A stretch of 50,903 nt of DNA, from positions 1-50,903 of the forward strand of contig JAKIUF010000032.1 of assembly GCA_021647705.1 (NCBI GenBank), written 5' to 3'. The stretch comes from Gammaproteobacteria bacterium. GTDB taxonomy: Bacteria; Pseudomonadota; Gammaproteobacteria; SZUA-152. Shown here one piece after another: positions 17,846 through 27,471 of the stretch. How positions within the stretch are numbered: the stretch's first letter is position 1; each line of letters opens with the position of its first letter. The notes under the pieces were generated by a model. The model did no database searches, was not told where the DNA came from, and saw only the letters and a list, made by a program, of their open reading frames with translations. A program made the translations under genes and the position numbers.

Positions 17846-19021
17846 ATGGATATCACTATGCACAAAATTCTGACACTCAACAATATTTCCGTTGCCGGAC
17901 TGGAGCGCTTGCCGCGTGACGGTTACGAAGTGGCTTCGGAAATTCAACACCCCGACGCTATCTTGTTGCGCTCGTTTAAAATGCATGACATGGAAATTCC
18001 ATCGACATTGAAAGCGGTGGGCCGTGCGGGTGCGGGTGTTAATAATATTCCGGTGGATAAAATGAGCGCCGCAGGCATTCCCGTGTTCAATGCACCGGGT
18101 GCCAATGCCAATGCTGTAAAAGAGTTAGTGATTACCGGCATGTTGCTGGCTTGTCGTAATATTTGTCAGGCTTGGGAGTTTGCACGTGAGTTGGAAGGCG
18201 ATGATGCGACAGTCAACAAACAGGTTGAGGCGGGCAAGAAGAATTTTGGTGGCTTTGAGTTGCCAGGCCGTACCCTGGGGGTGGTTGGTTTAGGGGCTAT
18301 TGGTCGTCAGGTGGCTAATGCCGCTATTGCGTTGGGTATGAAAGTGGTTGGTTTTGATCCGGGTATTACTGTGGAAGGTGCCTGGGCTTTGTCGGCTAAT
18401 GTGAAAAAGGCGGCCACGGTGGATGAGCTGTTATCACAAGTGGATTTCGTTACTTTTCATGTGCCGCTTATGGAGGCCACTAAGCATATGATCAATGCAG
18501 AACGCCTGAAGAACATGAAAGACAATGTGGTCATCCTTAATTTTGCCCGTGGTGGTATTGTGGATGATGAGGCTGTGTCTGAGGCGATCAAGGCCGGTAA
18601 GGTTTATGCTTATGTGTGTGATTTTCCAACCAATCTGTTAAAAAAACATGAACGGGTCATTACTTTGCCGCACTTGGGAGCGTCCACTGTGGAGGCAGAA
18701 GATAACTGTGCCATCATGGTGGCGGAGCAGGTGCGTGATTACCTGGAAAATGGCAATATTACGAATTCAGTGAATTTTCCTGAAGTGAATATGCCGCGTA
18801 ACGAAGGTGTGCGCATTACTGTTGTGAATTCCAATGTCCCTAATATGGTGGGGCAGATCACCACGGCGTTGGCCGAGGGTGGTTTGAATATTATTGATAT
18901 GCTGAACAAATCCCGCAATGATTTAGCTTACACTCTGGTGGATGTTGATCAGGACGTGCCGGATACTGTGCTGGATGCTGTGCGTGCCATTGATGGTGTA
19001 TTGGCCGTGCGAGCGATATGA
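17846..19021 (+). CDS. serA: D-3-phosphoglycerate dehydrogenase
   Basis: A 391-residue NAD-dependent dehydrogenase that starts serine synthesis. The Rossmann motif GLGAIG is at 148-153, and the catalytic Arg is R235 (NFARGGIVDD) with His276 (PHLGAS). A C-terminal ACT domain (about 318-391) suggests allosteric control by serine. The residue usually given as catalytic Glu lies in the short VCDFPTNLL segment typical of this subgroup. ATG 17846 and ATG 17858 are both possible starts; neither has a strong ribosome site. Confidence 0.95.
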   Translation: MDITMHKILTLNNISVAGLERLPRDGYEVASEIQHPDAILLRSFKMHDMEIPSTLKAVGRAGAGVNNIPVDKMSAAGIPVFNAPGANANAVKELVITGMLLACRNICQAWEFARELEGDDATVNKQVEAGKKNFGGFELPGRTLGVVGLGAIGRQVANAAIALGMKVVGFDPGITVEGAWALSANVKKAATVDELLSQVDFVTFHVPLMEATKHMINAERLKNMKDNVVILNFARGGIVDDEAVSEAIKAGKVYAYVCDFPTNLLKKHERVITLPHLGASTVEAEDNCAIMVAEQVRDYLENGNITNSVNFPEVNMPRNEGVRITVVNSNVPNMVGQITTALAEGGLNIIDMLNKSRNDLAYTLVDVDQDVPDTVLDAVRAIDGVLAVRAI

Positions 19022-19023
19022 AA

Positions 19024-19040
19024 ACGGCAGAGCCTGCCGT
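19024..19040. other. Hairpin immediately after serA
   Basis: ACGGCAG-AGC-CTGCCGT lies three bases after the serA stop. On the plus strand it is followed by A-rich sequence rather than a T-run, so it is unlikely to terminate efficiently. It may stabilise the mRNA end. Confidence 0.45.
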
Positions 19041-19131
19041 GAAAAAATAAAAAACCACTGGGTTTAGCGAATGCATCAGGTTAAAGATACCCTGAAAATA
19101 ACGATCAGTTGCATGCTGTCTACTAAAAATT

Positions 19132-20211
19132 ATGACCAATAAACTTGACTCAATCCGACAAAAAATTGATGTGCTGGATAAAAAACTCCAGGATTTGATC
19201 AATGAGCGTGCGCGTCTTGCACAGGAAGTGGCACAGGTAAAACAGGCACAGGGTGATGATGCGGTTTATTATCGCCCGGAGCGCGAAGCGGCAGTATTGC
19301 GTGAAGTGCTGGCGCGTAACGAAGGCCCTTTATCCGGTGAAGATATGGCACGCTTATTTCGTGAAATCATGTCTGCCTGTCTGGCGCTGGAGCAAACGTT
19401 ACAAGTGGCCTTCCTTGGGCCCGAAGGCACTTTTACCCAGGCTGCTGCATTGAAGCACTTTGGTCATTCGGTGCGTACTGTGTCAATGACAGCTATTGAT
19501 GAAGTATTCCGGGAAGTGGAATCTGCTGCGGTAAATTATGGCGTGGTGCCAGTGGAAAATTCCACCGAAGGTGTGGTCAATCACACACTGGATATGTTTA
19601 TGCAGTCTTCGCTGGTGATTTGTGGTGAGGTGGATCTGCGTGTACATCATCATCTGTTAGGGCACAGTCAAGAGCGCAGTAGTCTGAAGCGTATTTACTC
19701 ACATCAGCAATCACTGGCGCAGTGTCGCGAATGGTTGGATGTGCGCCTGCCGGGTGTGGAGCGGGTCGCCGTCAGTTCTAATGCAGAGGCGGCGCGTCGC
19801 GCCGCTGGTGAAGAACAGGTAGCAGCGATTGCCAGTAATATTGCTGCTGACATTTATGGTCTTGAAATACTGGAAGCCAATATTGAAGACAATCCTGATA
19901 ACATCACGCGCTTTCTGATTATTGGTCGCGAATCGGTTGCTTCCAGTGGTGATGATAAAACGTCTTTACTGGTTTCCATGCCCAACAAACCGGGCGCATT
20001 ACATCAAATGCTGGAGCCGTTTGCAGAAAATGCGATCTCCATGAGCCGTATTGAGTCTCGCCCCTCCCGTTTGGCTAACTGGGAATATGTATTCTTTATT
20101 GATATCAATGGCCATGTTGACGATAAAAAAGTTACTCAGTGTCTGGATGCATTACGTGAAAAAACCTCAATGCTCAAAGTGCTGGGTTCCTACCCCCGGG
20201 CGGTTTTGTAA
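19132..20211 (+). CDS. pheA: Bifunctional chorismate mutase / prephenate dehydratase
   Basis: A 359-residue P-protein. The AroQ-type chorismate mutase spans about 1-90 (IRQKIDVLDKKL, INERARLA). The prephenate dehydratase covers about 92-270, with GVVPVENSTEGVVN and ITRF at 258-261. An ACT domain follows, with GAL at 288-290 and ESRPS at 308-312, the phenylalanine-binding motifs. It therefore makes phenylpyruvate and should be feedback-inhibited by phenylalanine. It ends 30 bp before hisC, so the two are probably co-transcribed. Confidence 0.98.
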   Translation: MTNKLDSIRQKIDVLDKKLQDLINERARLAQEVAQVKQAQGDDAVYYRPEREAAVLREVLARNEGPLSGEDMARLFREIMSACLALEQTLQVAFLGPEGTFTQAAALKHFGHSVRTVSMTAIDEVFREVESAAVNYGVVPVENSTEGVVNHTLDMFMQSSLVICGEVDLRVHHHLLGHSQERSSLKRIYSHQQSLAQCREWLDVRLPGVERVAVSSNAEAARRAAGEEQVAAIASNIAADIYGLEILEANIEDNPDNITRFLIIGRESVASSGDDKTSLLVSMPNKPGALHQMLEPFAENAISMSRIESRPSRLANWEYVFFIDINGHVDDKKVTQCLDALREKTSMLKVLGSYPRAVL

Positions 20212-20241
20212 CCGGGTTACACTACACCGAACTGAATTATC

Positions 20242-21351
20242 ATGAATCCATTCGAAGCACGGGCGACATCCGGCATTAAAAGCCTGCGTCCCTACCAGCC
20301 GGGTAAACCCATTGATGAGTTGCAGCGCGAGTATGGCGTGAGCGATGTGGTTAAACTGGCCTCCAATGAAAACCCGTTAGGGCCAAGTCCCGTAGTACTG
20401 GCGGCATTGCAAAACAAATTTGCCGAACTGGCGCGCTATCCCGATGGCAACGGGTTTGAGTTGAAGCAGGCACTGGCTGCCAGACACGGTGTCGATATGG
20501 CACAAATTACGCTGGGTACGGGTTCCAGTGATCCGCTGGAGTTTGTGGTGAGAGTGTTTGTGCAGCCAGGCGATGAGGTGATGTTTTCCGAACATGCTTT
20601 TGCCATGTATCCCATTATCACCCAGGCTGCCAGCGCCACTGCGGTTATTACACCGGCAAAGGATTGGGGGCATGATCTTGATGCCATGCGCGCTGCGGTT
20701 ACTGATCGCACCCGGGTGATTTTTATTGCCAACCCGAATAATCCTACGGGTACCTGGTTGGACAGCGACGCGCTACGGGCTTTTATTGCTGATATTCCCG
20801 AGCAAGTGATGGTGGTAGTTGATGAAGCCTATTTTGAATTTGCCAGTGATCCTGCGTTGGGTGCTGTGGGCTATCCTGATGCCACGCAATGGCTGAATCT
20901 TTTTCCTAACCTGATGGTAACCCGCACTTTTTCCAAAGCTTATGGACTGGCAGGCTTACGTGTGGGTTATTCGCTGTCCCACCCGGATGTGGCCAATTTG
21001 CTTAATCGTATCCGTCCTCCTTTTAACGTGAACAGTCTGGCATTGGTGGCTGCCCGCGCAAGTCTGGATGATACGGATCACATACGTCGTGGAGTGGCGC
21101 TTAACACTGAGCAAATGCATGTAGTGACCACGGCCGTGAAAGAAATGGGATTGAACTTCATTCCTTCGGTGGGAAATTTTGTGTGTATCGATGTGGGAGA
21201 GGCAGCCGCGGTATATGATGCGCTGCTGTACGAGGGCGTGATTGTGCGTCCTGTGGCTAACTACGGTATGCCGCAATACTTGCGGGTGACGTTGGGGCTG
21301 GCGGAAGAAAATGTACGGTTTTTAACAGCCTTGGGCAAGGTGTTGGCTTAA
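20242..21351 (+). CDS. hisC: Histidinol-phosphate aminotransferase
   Basis: A 369-residue class I/II PLP aminotransferase. NPNNPTG is at 164-170, DEAYFEF at 194-200 and the PLP lysine is K232 (TFSKAYGLAGLRVGY). In gammaproteobacteria the copy between pheA and tyrA is usually the HisC2 type, which may serve both histidinol-phosphate and aromatic amino-acid transamination. Its place here supports such a double role. Confidence 0.95.
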   Translation: MNPFEARATSGIKSLRPYQPGKPIDELQREYGVSDVVKLASNENPLGPSPVVLAALQNKFAELARYPDGNGFELKQALAARHGVDMAQITLGTGSSDPLEFVVRVFVQPGDEVMFSEHAFAMYPIITQAASATAVITPAKDWGHDLDAMRAAVTDRTRVIFIANPNNPTGTWLDSDALRAFIADIPEQVMVVVDEAYFEFASDPALGAVGYPDATQWLNLFPNLMVTRTFSKAYGLAGLRVGYSLSHPDVANLLNRIRPPFNVNSLALVAARASLDDTDHIRRGVALNTEQMHVVTTAVKEMGLNFIPSVGNFVCIDVGEAAAVYDALLYEGVIVRPVANYGMPQYLRVTLGLAEENVRFLTALGKVLA

Positions 21352-21465
21352 ATGCGAACTAAGGGCTAAATCACTTCGTTAATATTTTTTACTGAAAGCA
21401 ATGTCATTCCGCATGTTGTTCGTCGGAGCCCAGAGGCTTAAGTTCTCAAACAAGCGTTCCTATGT

Positions 21466-21566
21466 GTTGGGAGGTTATGTTGTAGTGGTACTGACAAGTG
21501 ACGTGTTATAAACGCAGAGGTCGCAGAGGTCGCAGAGGCGCGGAGACACAGAGAAAGACAATTTTT
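21466..21566 (-). repeat. Dispersed repeat, copy B (inverted)
   Basis: Read on the minus strand, it carries GCGTTTATAACACGTCAC, then GTACCACTACAACATAACC, matching the tails of copies A and C almost base for base. The core is GCAGAGGTCGCAGAGG repeated before the tyrA start. A 17-bp block (AAGTGATTTAGCCCTTA on the minus strand, about 21363-21379) shared with 9580 lies just left of it. Confidence 0.7.
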
Positions 21567-21616
21567 ATCTCTGAGGTTTTTGTATTATCAGTATCGTTAC
21601 CAAAAAATGTACAGCA

Positions 21617-22477
21617 ATGATTAAACAACTCACTATTATCGGCGTTGGACTTATCGGTGGTTCCCTGGCACGGGCACTGAAGCGAGCGGGTGCCGTGGAT
21701 GAAGTGGTGGGCGCAGGGCGTGATGCGCAACACTTGCAACAGGCGCTGACGCTGGGTGTAGTGGATCGCATCGAAACGGATCTGGCGGTGGCGGTGCAGG
21801 GGGCTGACATCGTGGTGGTGGCGACGCCGGTAGGCGCGACGGAAACGGTTTTTCGCAGTATTGCTCCTGCTCTGTCTGCTGATACCATTCTTACTGATGT
21901 GGGCTCCACCAAGGCCAGTGTTGTTGCCGCAGCTCAGGCGGCCTTTGGTCAGTTGCCGGAAAACTTTGTGCCAGCTCACCCTATTGCGGGCACGGAAAAA
22001 AGCGGCGTGGAAGCCTCGTTTGCCGAGTTGTTTGAAGGGCGTCGTATTATTTTAACGCCCACGGAAAACAGTGCGCCGCAAGCAATAATCCGAGTGCGGG
22101 CCATGTGGGAACAAACGGGTGCCAAGGTAGTGGAAACCGATGTTGAGCATCATGATGATGTGCTGGCAGCCACCAGCCACTTGCCACATCTGCTGGCCTT
22201 TTCGCTGGTGGATACTTTGGCCAAACTTGACGCCAAGCAAGAAGTTTTTGAATATGCTGCCGGTGGTTTTCGGGATTTTTCTCGTATTGCTTCCAGTGAC
22301 CCGGAGGTGTGGCATGATATCTGTTTGCACAATAGCGCGGCTTTGTTGAAAATGCTGGAACGTTTCGAGGTTGACCTGGACAAGTTGCGTCAGGCCATTG
22401 CCGATAATGACAGTGATTATTTATTGCAGGTATTCAAGCGTGCGAAGGCTGCGCGCGATCAGTTTTGTGAGGATTGA
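21617..22477 (+). CDS. tyrA: Prephenate dehydrogenase (or arogenate dehydrogenase)
   Basis: A 286-residue NAD(P)-dependent enzyme of tyrosine synthesis. The Rossmann motif GVGLIGGS is at 9-16, and HPIAGTEKSG at 121-130 carries the catalytic His121. No ACT or chorismate mutase domain is fused, so it is a monofunctional TyrA. Prephenate versus arogenate use cannot be settled here. It lies between hisC and aroA, separated by repeat-filled spacers. Confidence 0.95.
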   Translation: MIKQLTIIGVGLIGGSLARALKRAGAVDEVVGAGRDAQHLQQALTLGVVDRIETDLAVAVQGADIVVVATPVGATETVFRSIAPALSADTILTDVGSTKASVVAAAQAAFGQLPENFVPAHPIAGTEKSGVEASFAELFEGRRIILTPTENSAPQAIIRVRAMWEQTGAKVVETDVEHHDDVLAATSHLPHLLAFSLVDTLAKLDAKQEVFEYAAGGFRDFSRIASSDPEVWHDICLHNSAALLKMLERFEVDLDKLRQAIADNDSDYLLQVFKRAKAARDQFCED

Positions 22478-22501
22478 GGTTTTTTGGAATGTGATGTGTT
22501 T

Positions 22502-22566
22502 AACGCAAGGAACGCAAAGTTGTTTGATTGTTTTTTCTCTGCATCCTTTGCGACTTCTGCGTTTAT
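22502..22566. repeat. Remnant of the dispersed repeat between tyrA and aroA
   Basis: An AACGCA..GGAACGCAAAG arm and a TCTCTGCATCCTTTGCGACTT..GCGTTTAT arm are inverted around a T-rich loop. This is a degenerate full palindrome of the family, without the tail. Confidence 0.55.
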
Positions 22567-22621
22567 TTCCAGAGTGCCAATTAAAACCTTTATATGAGAT
22601 GAGATAAATACAGGATTGAAT

Positions 22622-23944
22622 GTGGAAGAACAGAATATAATTTTTACCGTTGAGCCCGGCGGTGCATTGCGTGGTGAATTGCGCGTGCCCGGTGATAAAT
22701 CCATTTCCCACCGTTCTATCATGCTGGGTTCGCTGGCCGAAGGCACGACGGAAGTCACGGGGTTTCTTGAAGGCGAAGATGCATTGGCTACCCTGCAAGC
22801 CTTCCGCGATATGGGTGTTAATATCGAAGGCCCGGATAATGGCCGGGTGACTATTCATGGTGTGGGCATGCGTGGATTAAAAACACCCGCAGGCCCATTG
22901 AATATGGGTAACTCGGGGACATCAATGCGCCTGTTGTGCGGTTTGTTGTCTGGACAATTGTTTAATACCAGCCTCACGGGTGATGGCTCGCTCTCCGGTC
23001 GGCCCATGCGTCGTGTCACTGAGCCATTGGCAGAAATGGGGGCGGTGATTGGCACTACCGAGACTGGCACCGCGCCGTTGAATGTTTGTGGTGACCAGCC
23101 ATTGCGTGGTATCCAGTTCGATATGCCCGTGGCCAGCGCGCAGGTTAAATCCTGTTTGTTGCTGGCGGGCCTGTATGCCAAGGGCCGCACTTGTGTCACC
23201 GAACCCGCACCTACCCGCGATCATACTGAACGTATGTTGACAGGTTTTGGTTATGCGGTGGAAAGAATAGGAGCCATGGCCTGTGTTGAGGGCGGTGGTA
23301 AACTTATTGCAACGCCAGTGGAAGTGCCTGCGGATATTTCATCAGCCGCCTTTTTTATGGTGGGAGCCAGCATCAGCGAAGGCTCGGATATTGTATTGCA
23401 ACATGTGGGTGTTAATCCCACCCGTATCGGGGTTATCAACATTTTGCGCCAGATGGGGGCCGACATTACTCTTAGTAACGAACGCGAAGTGGGCGGCGAG
23501 CCCGTGGCGGATATTCGTGTGCGTTCGGCTCCGTTAAAAGGCATCGTGATTCCTGAAGACCAGGTACCTCTGGCCATTGATGAATTTCCAGTGTTGTTTG
23601 TTGCCGCTGCCTGTGCCGAAGGTGAGACGGTGTTGACGGGAGCGAAAGAATTACGGGTAAAAGAAAGTGACCGTATTCAGGTGATGGCTGATGGGCTGCA
23701 TATTTTAGGTGTGGATGCCCAGCCTACCGAAGATGGTATGGTGATTCAGGGTGGCGGGGCGAATTGTCAGTTGGGGAGTGGTCGCGTGGAAAGTCATGAT
23801 GACCATCGTATCGCAATGGCTTTTTCCATGGCTGCGCTACGCGCCAGTGGTCCGGTGGTCATCAACAATTGCGCCAATGTAAATACGTCGTTTCCAGGGT
23901 TTGTTGAATCGGCGCAAAAGGCGGGGCTCAAAATACAAAACTGA
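22622..23944 (+). CDS. aroA: 3-phosphoshikimate 1-carboxyvinyltransferase (EPSP synthase)
   Basis: About 440 residues. It joins PEP to shikimate-3-phosphate. The signatures are intact: LRVPGDKSISHRS (PEP and shikimate-3-P binding), NSGTSMRLL, GDGSLSGRPM, ELRVKESDRI and DDHRIAMAFS. I place the start at GTG 22622, six bases after AGGA (22612-22615). The in-frame TTG at 22616 would sit directly on that ribosome site. It ends the aromatic block. The cmk-rpsA pair that often follows aroA is not here. Confidence 0.96.
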   Translation: MEEQNIIFTVEPGGALRGELRVPGDKSISHRSIMLGSLAEGTTEVTGFLEGEDALATLQAFRDMGVNIEGPDNGRVTIHGVGMRGLKTPAGPLNMGNSGTSMRLLCGLLSGQLFNTSLTGDGSLSGRPMRRVTEPLAEMGAVIGTTETGTAPLNVCGDQPLRGIQFDMPVASAQVKSCLLLAGLYAKGRTCVTEPAPTRDHTERMLTGFGYAVERIGAMACVEGGGKLIATPVEVPADISSAAFFMVGASISEGSDIVLQHVGVNPTRIGVINILRQMGADITLSNEREVGGEPVADIRVRSAPLKGIVIPEDQVPLAIDEFPVLFVAAACAEGETVLTGAKELRVKESDRIQVMADGLHILGVDAQPTEDGMVIQGGGANCQLGSGRVESHDDHRIAMAFSMAALRASGPVVINNCANVNTSFPGFVESAQKAGLKIQN

Positions 23945-24379
23945 ATGTGTACGTTCCTTACAAACACGTTGCCCAATATGTTTATGACAGTGTTATTAAC
24001 TTTAACTGATGCCACTCAGGTCGCAAATGTGAATTAAGCGCTAGAAATATCTGTTTTAAGAATACCGAGCATTTAACGCAGAGGTCGCAGAGGCGCAAAG
24101 GACGCAGAGAAAAACGCTAAAAACTTTGCGTTCTCCGCGTCTTTGCGCCCTCTGCGTTTATAACACACCACTTGCCAGTACCACGACAACATAACCCCCC
24201 AAGACACTGGAACGATTGTCCGAGTGCTTCTGATATTGCTCAAGGCTTCAGTCAGAATACGAGTGTGGCGTCATGTAAACCATCAGTCATTGATTCATTA
24301 TTTTTTGTTTCCACATTCTGTGGTATACACTGAATATCTAGACTTTACTCGCCACGGGCGTGGCCCAGCTGTTTATTCC
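23945..24379. other. Intergenic region between aroA and the dsbA-like gene
   Basis: The stretch is dominated by repeat copy C. Two small hairpins, CCACA-TTC-TGTGG (24311-24323) and GCCACG-GG-CGTGGC (24351-24364), lie between the convergent genes. Neither has a proper T-run, so terminator function is unproven. Confidence 0.5.
24073..24205 (+). repeat. Dispersed repeat, copy C (full palindrome plus tail)
   Basis: The most complete copy. An AACGCAGAGG..GCAGAGGCGCAAAGGACGC arm is inverted against GCGTC-TTTGCGCC-TCTGCGTTTATAACAC across a short AAAACTTT centre. The tail follows (CACTTG, CAGTACCACGACAACATAACC). The palindrome would fold into a long imperfect hairpin. Confidence 0.75.
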
Positions 24380-25030
24380 TCAGTAATTAGCATTGACCTC
24401 TGAATCCACCAGTGTTTGCAGTTGTTCAAAGCCAAAACTGGGCAATGGTTTTCCGTTAACAAAAAAGGTGGGTGTTTTGTCTGCTCCCAGTAATCTGGCA
24501 TCGCCGAGATCCTGCTGAATTATTTTCATAATTGCAGGACCATCCATGTCCTGTTGGATGCGTGCAGTATCAACACCTGCCTGCTCAATAAAGCCCCAAA
24601 AAATATCCGGTTGCGCTACATGATCGATGGTCCACTGTGACTGGGTTTCAAACATCAGCTCTAACACTTCCCAGAATTTATTCTGCTTTCTGGCACCCTC
24701 CAGCATTGCGACCATTTGATCCGAGCCTTGATGCAATGGCAGGTAACGTACCACCAGATTAACTTTGCCGGAATGTTGCTGCATGAGTTGTTTTACAAAG
24801 GGGTGAAACCGGGCGCAGGTTTCACAGGCGGGGTCCAGGAATTCGACGATAGTGACTTTTGCAGATGGGTTACCGGTTTTGACTGAATAATCTTTGATCA
24901 GTGCGACACTGTTGTCTGCCGCGCGTTTTTCCTGCGCCTGTTTTTCTCCAGCATCATGAAACAGGGCTGCGACGACAAAGGCAAGTACCAGTAAAAATAA
25001 AGCGATCAGGGTAAAGTGACTCTGTTTCAT
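24380..25030 (-). CDS. DsbA-like thiol:disulfide oxidoreductase (membrane-anchored)
   Basis: A 216-residue thioredoxin-fold protein with an N-terminal membrane anchor or uncleaved signal (about 6-23). The redox motif is C69-E-T-C72, with a cis-Pro in TPTFFVNG near the end. It probably oxidises or isomerises disulfides of exported proteins and is kept oxidised by the DsbB-like protein. The two genes overlap by 4 bp (ATGA). It resembles the BdbD/DsbA_4-type branch rather than classic E. coli DsbA. Confidence 0.9.
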   Translation of the reverse strand: MKQSHFTLIALFLLVLAFVVAALFHDAGEKQAQEKRAADNSVALIKDYSVKTGNPSAKVTIVEFLDPACETCARFHPFVKQLMQQHSGKVNLVVRYLPLHQGSDQMVAMLEGARKQNKFWEVLELMFETQSQWTIDHVAQPDIFWGFIEQAGVDTARIQQDMDGPAIMKIIQQDLGDARLLGADKTPTFFVNGKPLPSFGFEQLQTLVDSEVNANY

Positions 25031-25503
25031 AGTGTATTCCTGGTTTGATGATTGTTTTGATTCAAAAGCCTGTGTGCCTTAAGCAGCAGAATAATGATGG
25101 CAACAAAAGCGGCCAGTGACAACAGTGGGATAGGTAATATGTCAAACAATACCATACCGTCATCGGCACAAGATATTCCCTGGCGACAGGGTTGCAGGTT
25201 TTCCGGGATAAGGCCATAAAACAACAGGCTGTGATAAATGGTGAACAATAGCCCGATGGCTGCAATGGGTAGCGCATATCTTATTACGCGACTATCGAGT
25301 GGATGCAGGCCAAGTAACAAAATGACCGCTAGTGGGAACATAAAAATCCGTTGATACCAACACAGCTCACAGGGAATCAGCCCCATTATTTCACTGAAAA
25401 ACAGGCTGCCTAGCGTGGATAACATTGCAACCAACCAAGCGATAAAAATCAGCCACCAGCCGGCGGTGTTTGTTGTCGTTCGGTCAGCCGTACTCATTTC
25501 CAT
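25027..25503 (-). CDS. DsbB/BdbC-like quinone-linked disulfide oxidase
   Basis: A 158-residue protein with four to five membrane helices. It carries both periplasmic Cys pairs: C45-E-L-C48 in the first loop and C106...C112 in the second. The first motif is followed by WYQR as in DsbB. It should pass electrons from the DsbA-like partner to quinone. It is first in a two-gene unit and may follow prmA transcription, 174 bp upstream. Confidence 0.9.
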   Translation of the reverse strand: MEMSTADRTTTNTAGWWLIFIAWLVAMLSTLGSLFFSEIMGLIPCELCWYQRIFMFPLAVILLLGLHPLDSRVIRYALPIAAIGLLFTIYHSLLFYGLIPENLQPCRQGISCADDGMVLFDILPIPLLSLAAFVAIIILLLKAHRLLNQNNHQTRNTL

Positions 25504-25677
25504 TTGGCCTCATGAAATATGCGGGAGAGAAGTGGGTAAAACATGTATGCCATGCCCTTGCAAAAATACTGAAATCGCCGGGAATTGTATTGTATAGCAC
25601 GTGAAAAATCACCCGCAGAGTATCGTATCAGGTGATAGGTAGTCTTTCGCTCAAACTTGCCCGTTATTTTTTGATGT

Positions 25678-26559
25678 TTAGCTGAAGCGCTGGCCGTTAA
25701 GCCGTACCCATTCATCTTTGAGCGTGGCGGGTTCCATGGTAAACCAGGGCGCATAGCTGGCTGCAACCTGTTCGGCTTGTTCGGCAAGAATTCCCGATAA
25801 TACAATGTGACCGCCGGGGGTGACGTGTGCGGCAAAACGCTCGGCAAAGTTTATCAATGGTTGAGCGAGAATATTGGCCAGCAATAAAGAGGTTTGCAGA
25901 TCAGGCAGGGCATCCGGTAGCACGGCATCAATATTGTCGGCAACCGCATTTTTTTGTGCATTGTCATGCGTGGCAATCAGTGCCTGCGGGTCGTTATCCA
26001 CAGCCCACACATGGCTTGCCCCCAGCTTGGCAGCAGCCACAGCGAGAATACCGGAACCGCAACCATAATCGATGACTTCATCATGATTTGCGCCATATTC
26101 ATCCAGCCATTGCAGGCACAATGCCGTGGTGGGGTGAGTGCCCGTGCCAAAAGCCAGCCCCGGGTCTAACAAAATATTGATGGCTTTGGGTTGCGGTGCT
26201 GGTGTCCAGCTAGGCACGATCCACAAACGGTTGCCAAAAGGCATGGGTTTGAAGTTGTCCATCCATTCACGTTCCCAGTCTTTGTCTTCCAATGGCGAGA
26301 TACGGTGGTCCGGCAGGCGATTTGGTGTTATGGCATTGCTGAGCTGTATTAATACTGCGTCCATATCGGTAGCAGCATCGAACAAAGCAATGATGCGGGT
26401 GCGTGACCACAAAGGTGTCTCACCCACCGGTGGCTCGTACAGAGGTTGGTTTGCACTATCAAGAAAAGTGACAGCACTGGCACCGATCTCGCTAAGCAAT
26501 TCAGAGAATTGTTCTGCATTGTCTGGTGTGGTTTCCAGGATGAGTTGTAGCCAGGGCAT
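25678..26559 (-). CDS. prmA: Ribosomal protein L11 methyltransferase
   Basis: A 293-residue SAM-dependent enzyme that trimethylates ribosomal protein L11. The N-terminal substrate-recognition domain covers about 1-110. The catalytic domain shows GLAFGTGTHPTT (134-145) and the SAM-binding DYGCGSGIL (164-172). Length and motifs match the family and the gene is complete. Confidence 0.97.
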   Translation of the reverse strand: MPWLQLILETTPDNAEQFSELLSEIGASAVTFLDSANQPLYEPPVGETPLWSRTRIIALFDAATDMDAVLIQLSNAITPNRLPDHRISPLEDKDWEREWMDNFKPMPFGNRLWIVPSWTPAPQPKAINILLDPGLAFGTGTHPTTALCLQWLDEYGANHDEVIDYGCGSGILAVAAAKLGASHVWAVDNDPQALIATHDNAQKNAVADNIDAVLPDALPDLQTSLLLANILAQPLINFAERFAAHVTPGGHIVLSGILAEQAEQVAASYAPWFTMEPATLKDEWVRLNGQRFS

Positions 26560-27432
26560 TGCCAGTTCTCAGGGTATCGTTTGAAAAATATTTGTTGAGC
26601 GGGAGTATAGGTGCAATGCCTGAAGATTAATACTCAAGTATTTCTTTGTGAGTAACAATGTTGCGGCCTTGAAACAGGGCAGCAGGACATTATCAAAAAA
26701 TATGTGAAGTGAGTGTTATAAAAATACACCCATAATAATTGAAGGTCAGATGTGAGGTTTATGCCATATTTTTTTCATGATGCCACCCAAAAATATCTCT
26801 CCAGAAAAGTGAAATGATAAACAATAGTAGGGATGTTGATTCTGTATTATCACTTAAAGTGTGAGTGTGACACAGGTTTTTTTATGCGGCACTTGCAAAG
26901 TATATTTTGAGGGTGTGTTTGTTGAGTTTTAGAAGTGTCAAAGGTTCGTGTGTTTTTATTTTCAACGTAAAGATGGTTTTTAACGTTATTGTGATTAATG
27001 GAAAAATTGTAAGTTTATATTTTTATTGTTAATTATTTAGTTAAGCTGGTAATGCTAATATTAATAAAAGTAGATATTGAAGTCATAAGGTTAACTTTAT
27101 TAAGTTATAAACATTACAGGTCTAATTTTTATAAATAGGTTATCAATATTAAATAATAGTTTTACGCAGGGCTGTGAGGATTTTTGCGGATATAAAAACT
27201 TTTGGTCTTGGTCTAAAGTTTAACCTCAGTTGGTGGGACATTGTTTTTAAAGAAGGTGAGTTTTTTGAAGATTATTAAATTTTCGATTTTTTTCTACCAA
27301 GAAAAAATCAGACACCAACATCTACGATTAGCTCAGAGCATTAACTGACTATGGACGAGAGAATGATTTTTATTCTTTTAAAACCTGGATCAGGATCAAT
27401 GACATTCTATTTGTTCTGCCATCGTCATAAGT
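26560..27432. other. Long AT-rich intergenic region
   Basis: About 870 bp with no ORF of note on either strand. It separates divergent prmA and the large secreted protein gene and is markedly AT-rich in 26940-27300. It presumably holds both promoters and an upstream regulatory region, but I could not pick out a convincing promoter or palindrome. Confidence 0.5.
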
Positions 27433-27471
27433 ATGAAATCGACTACTTCACTTCACAAGGACAATGATCTC

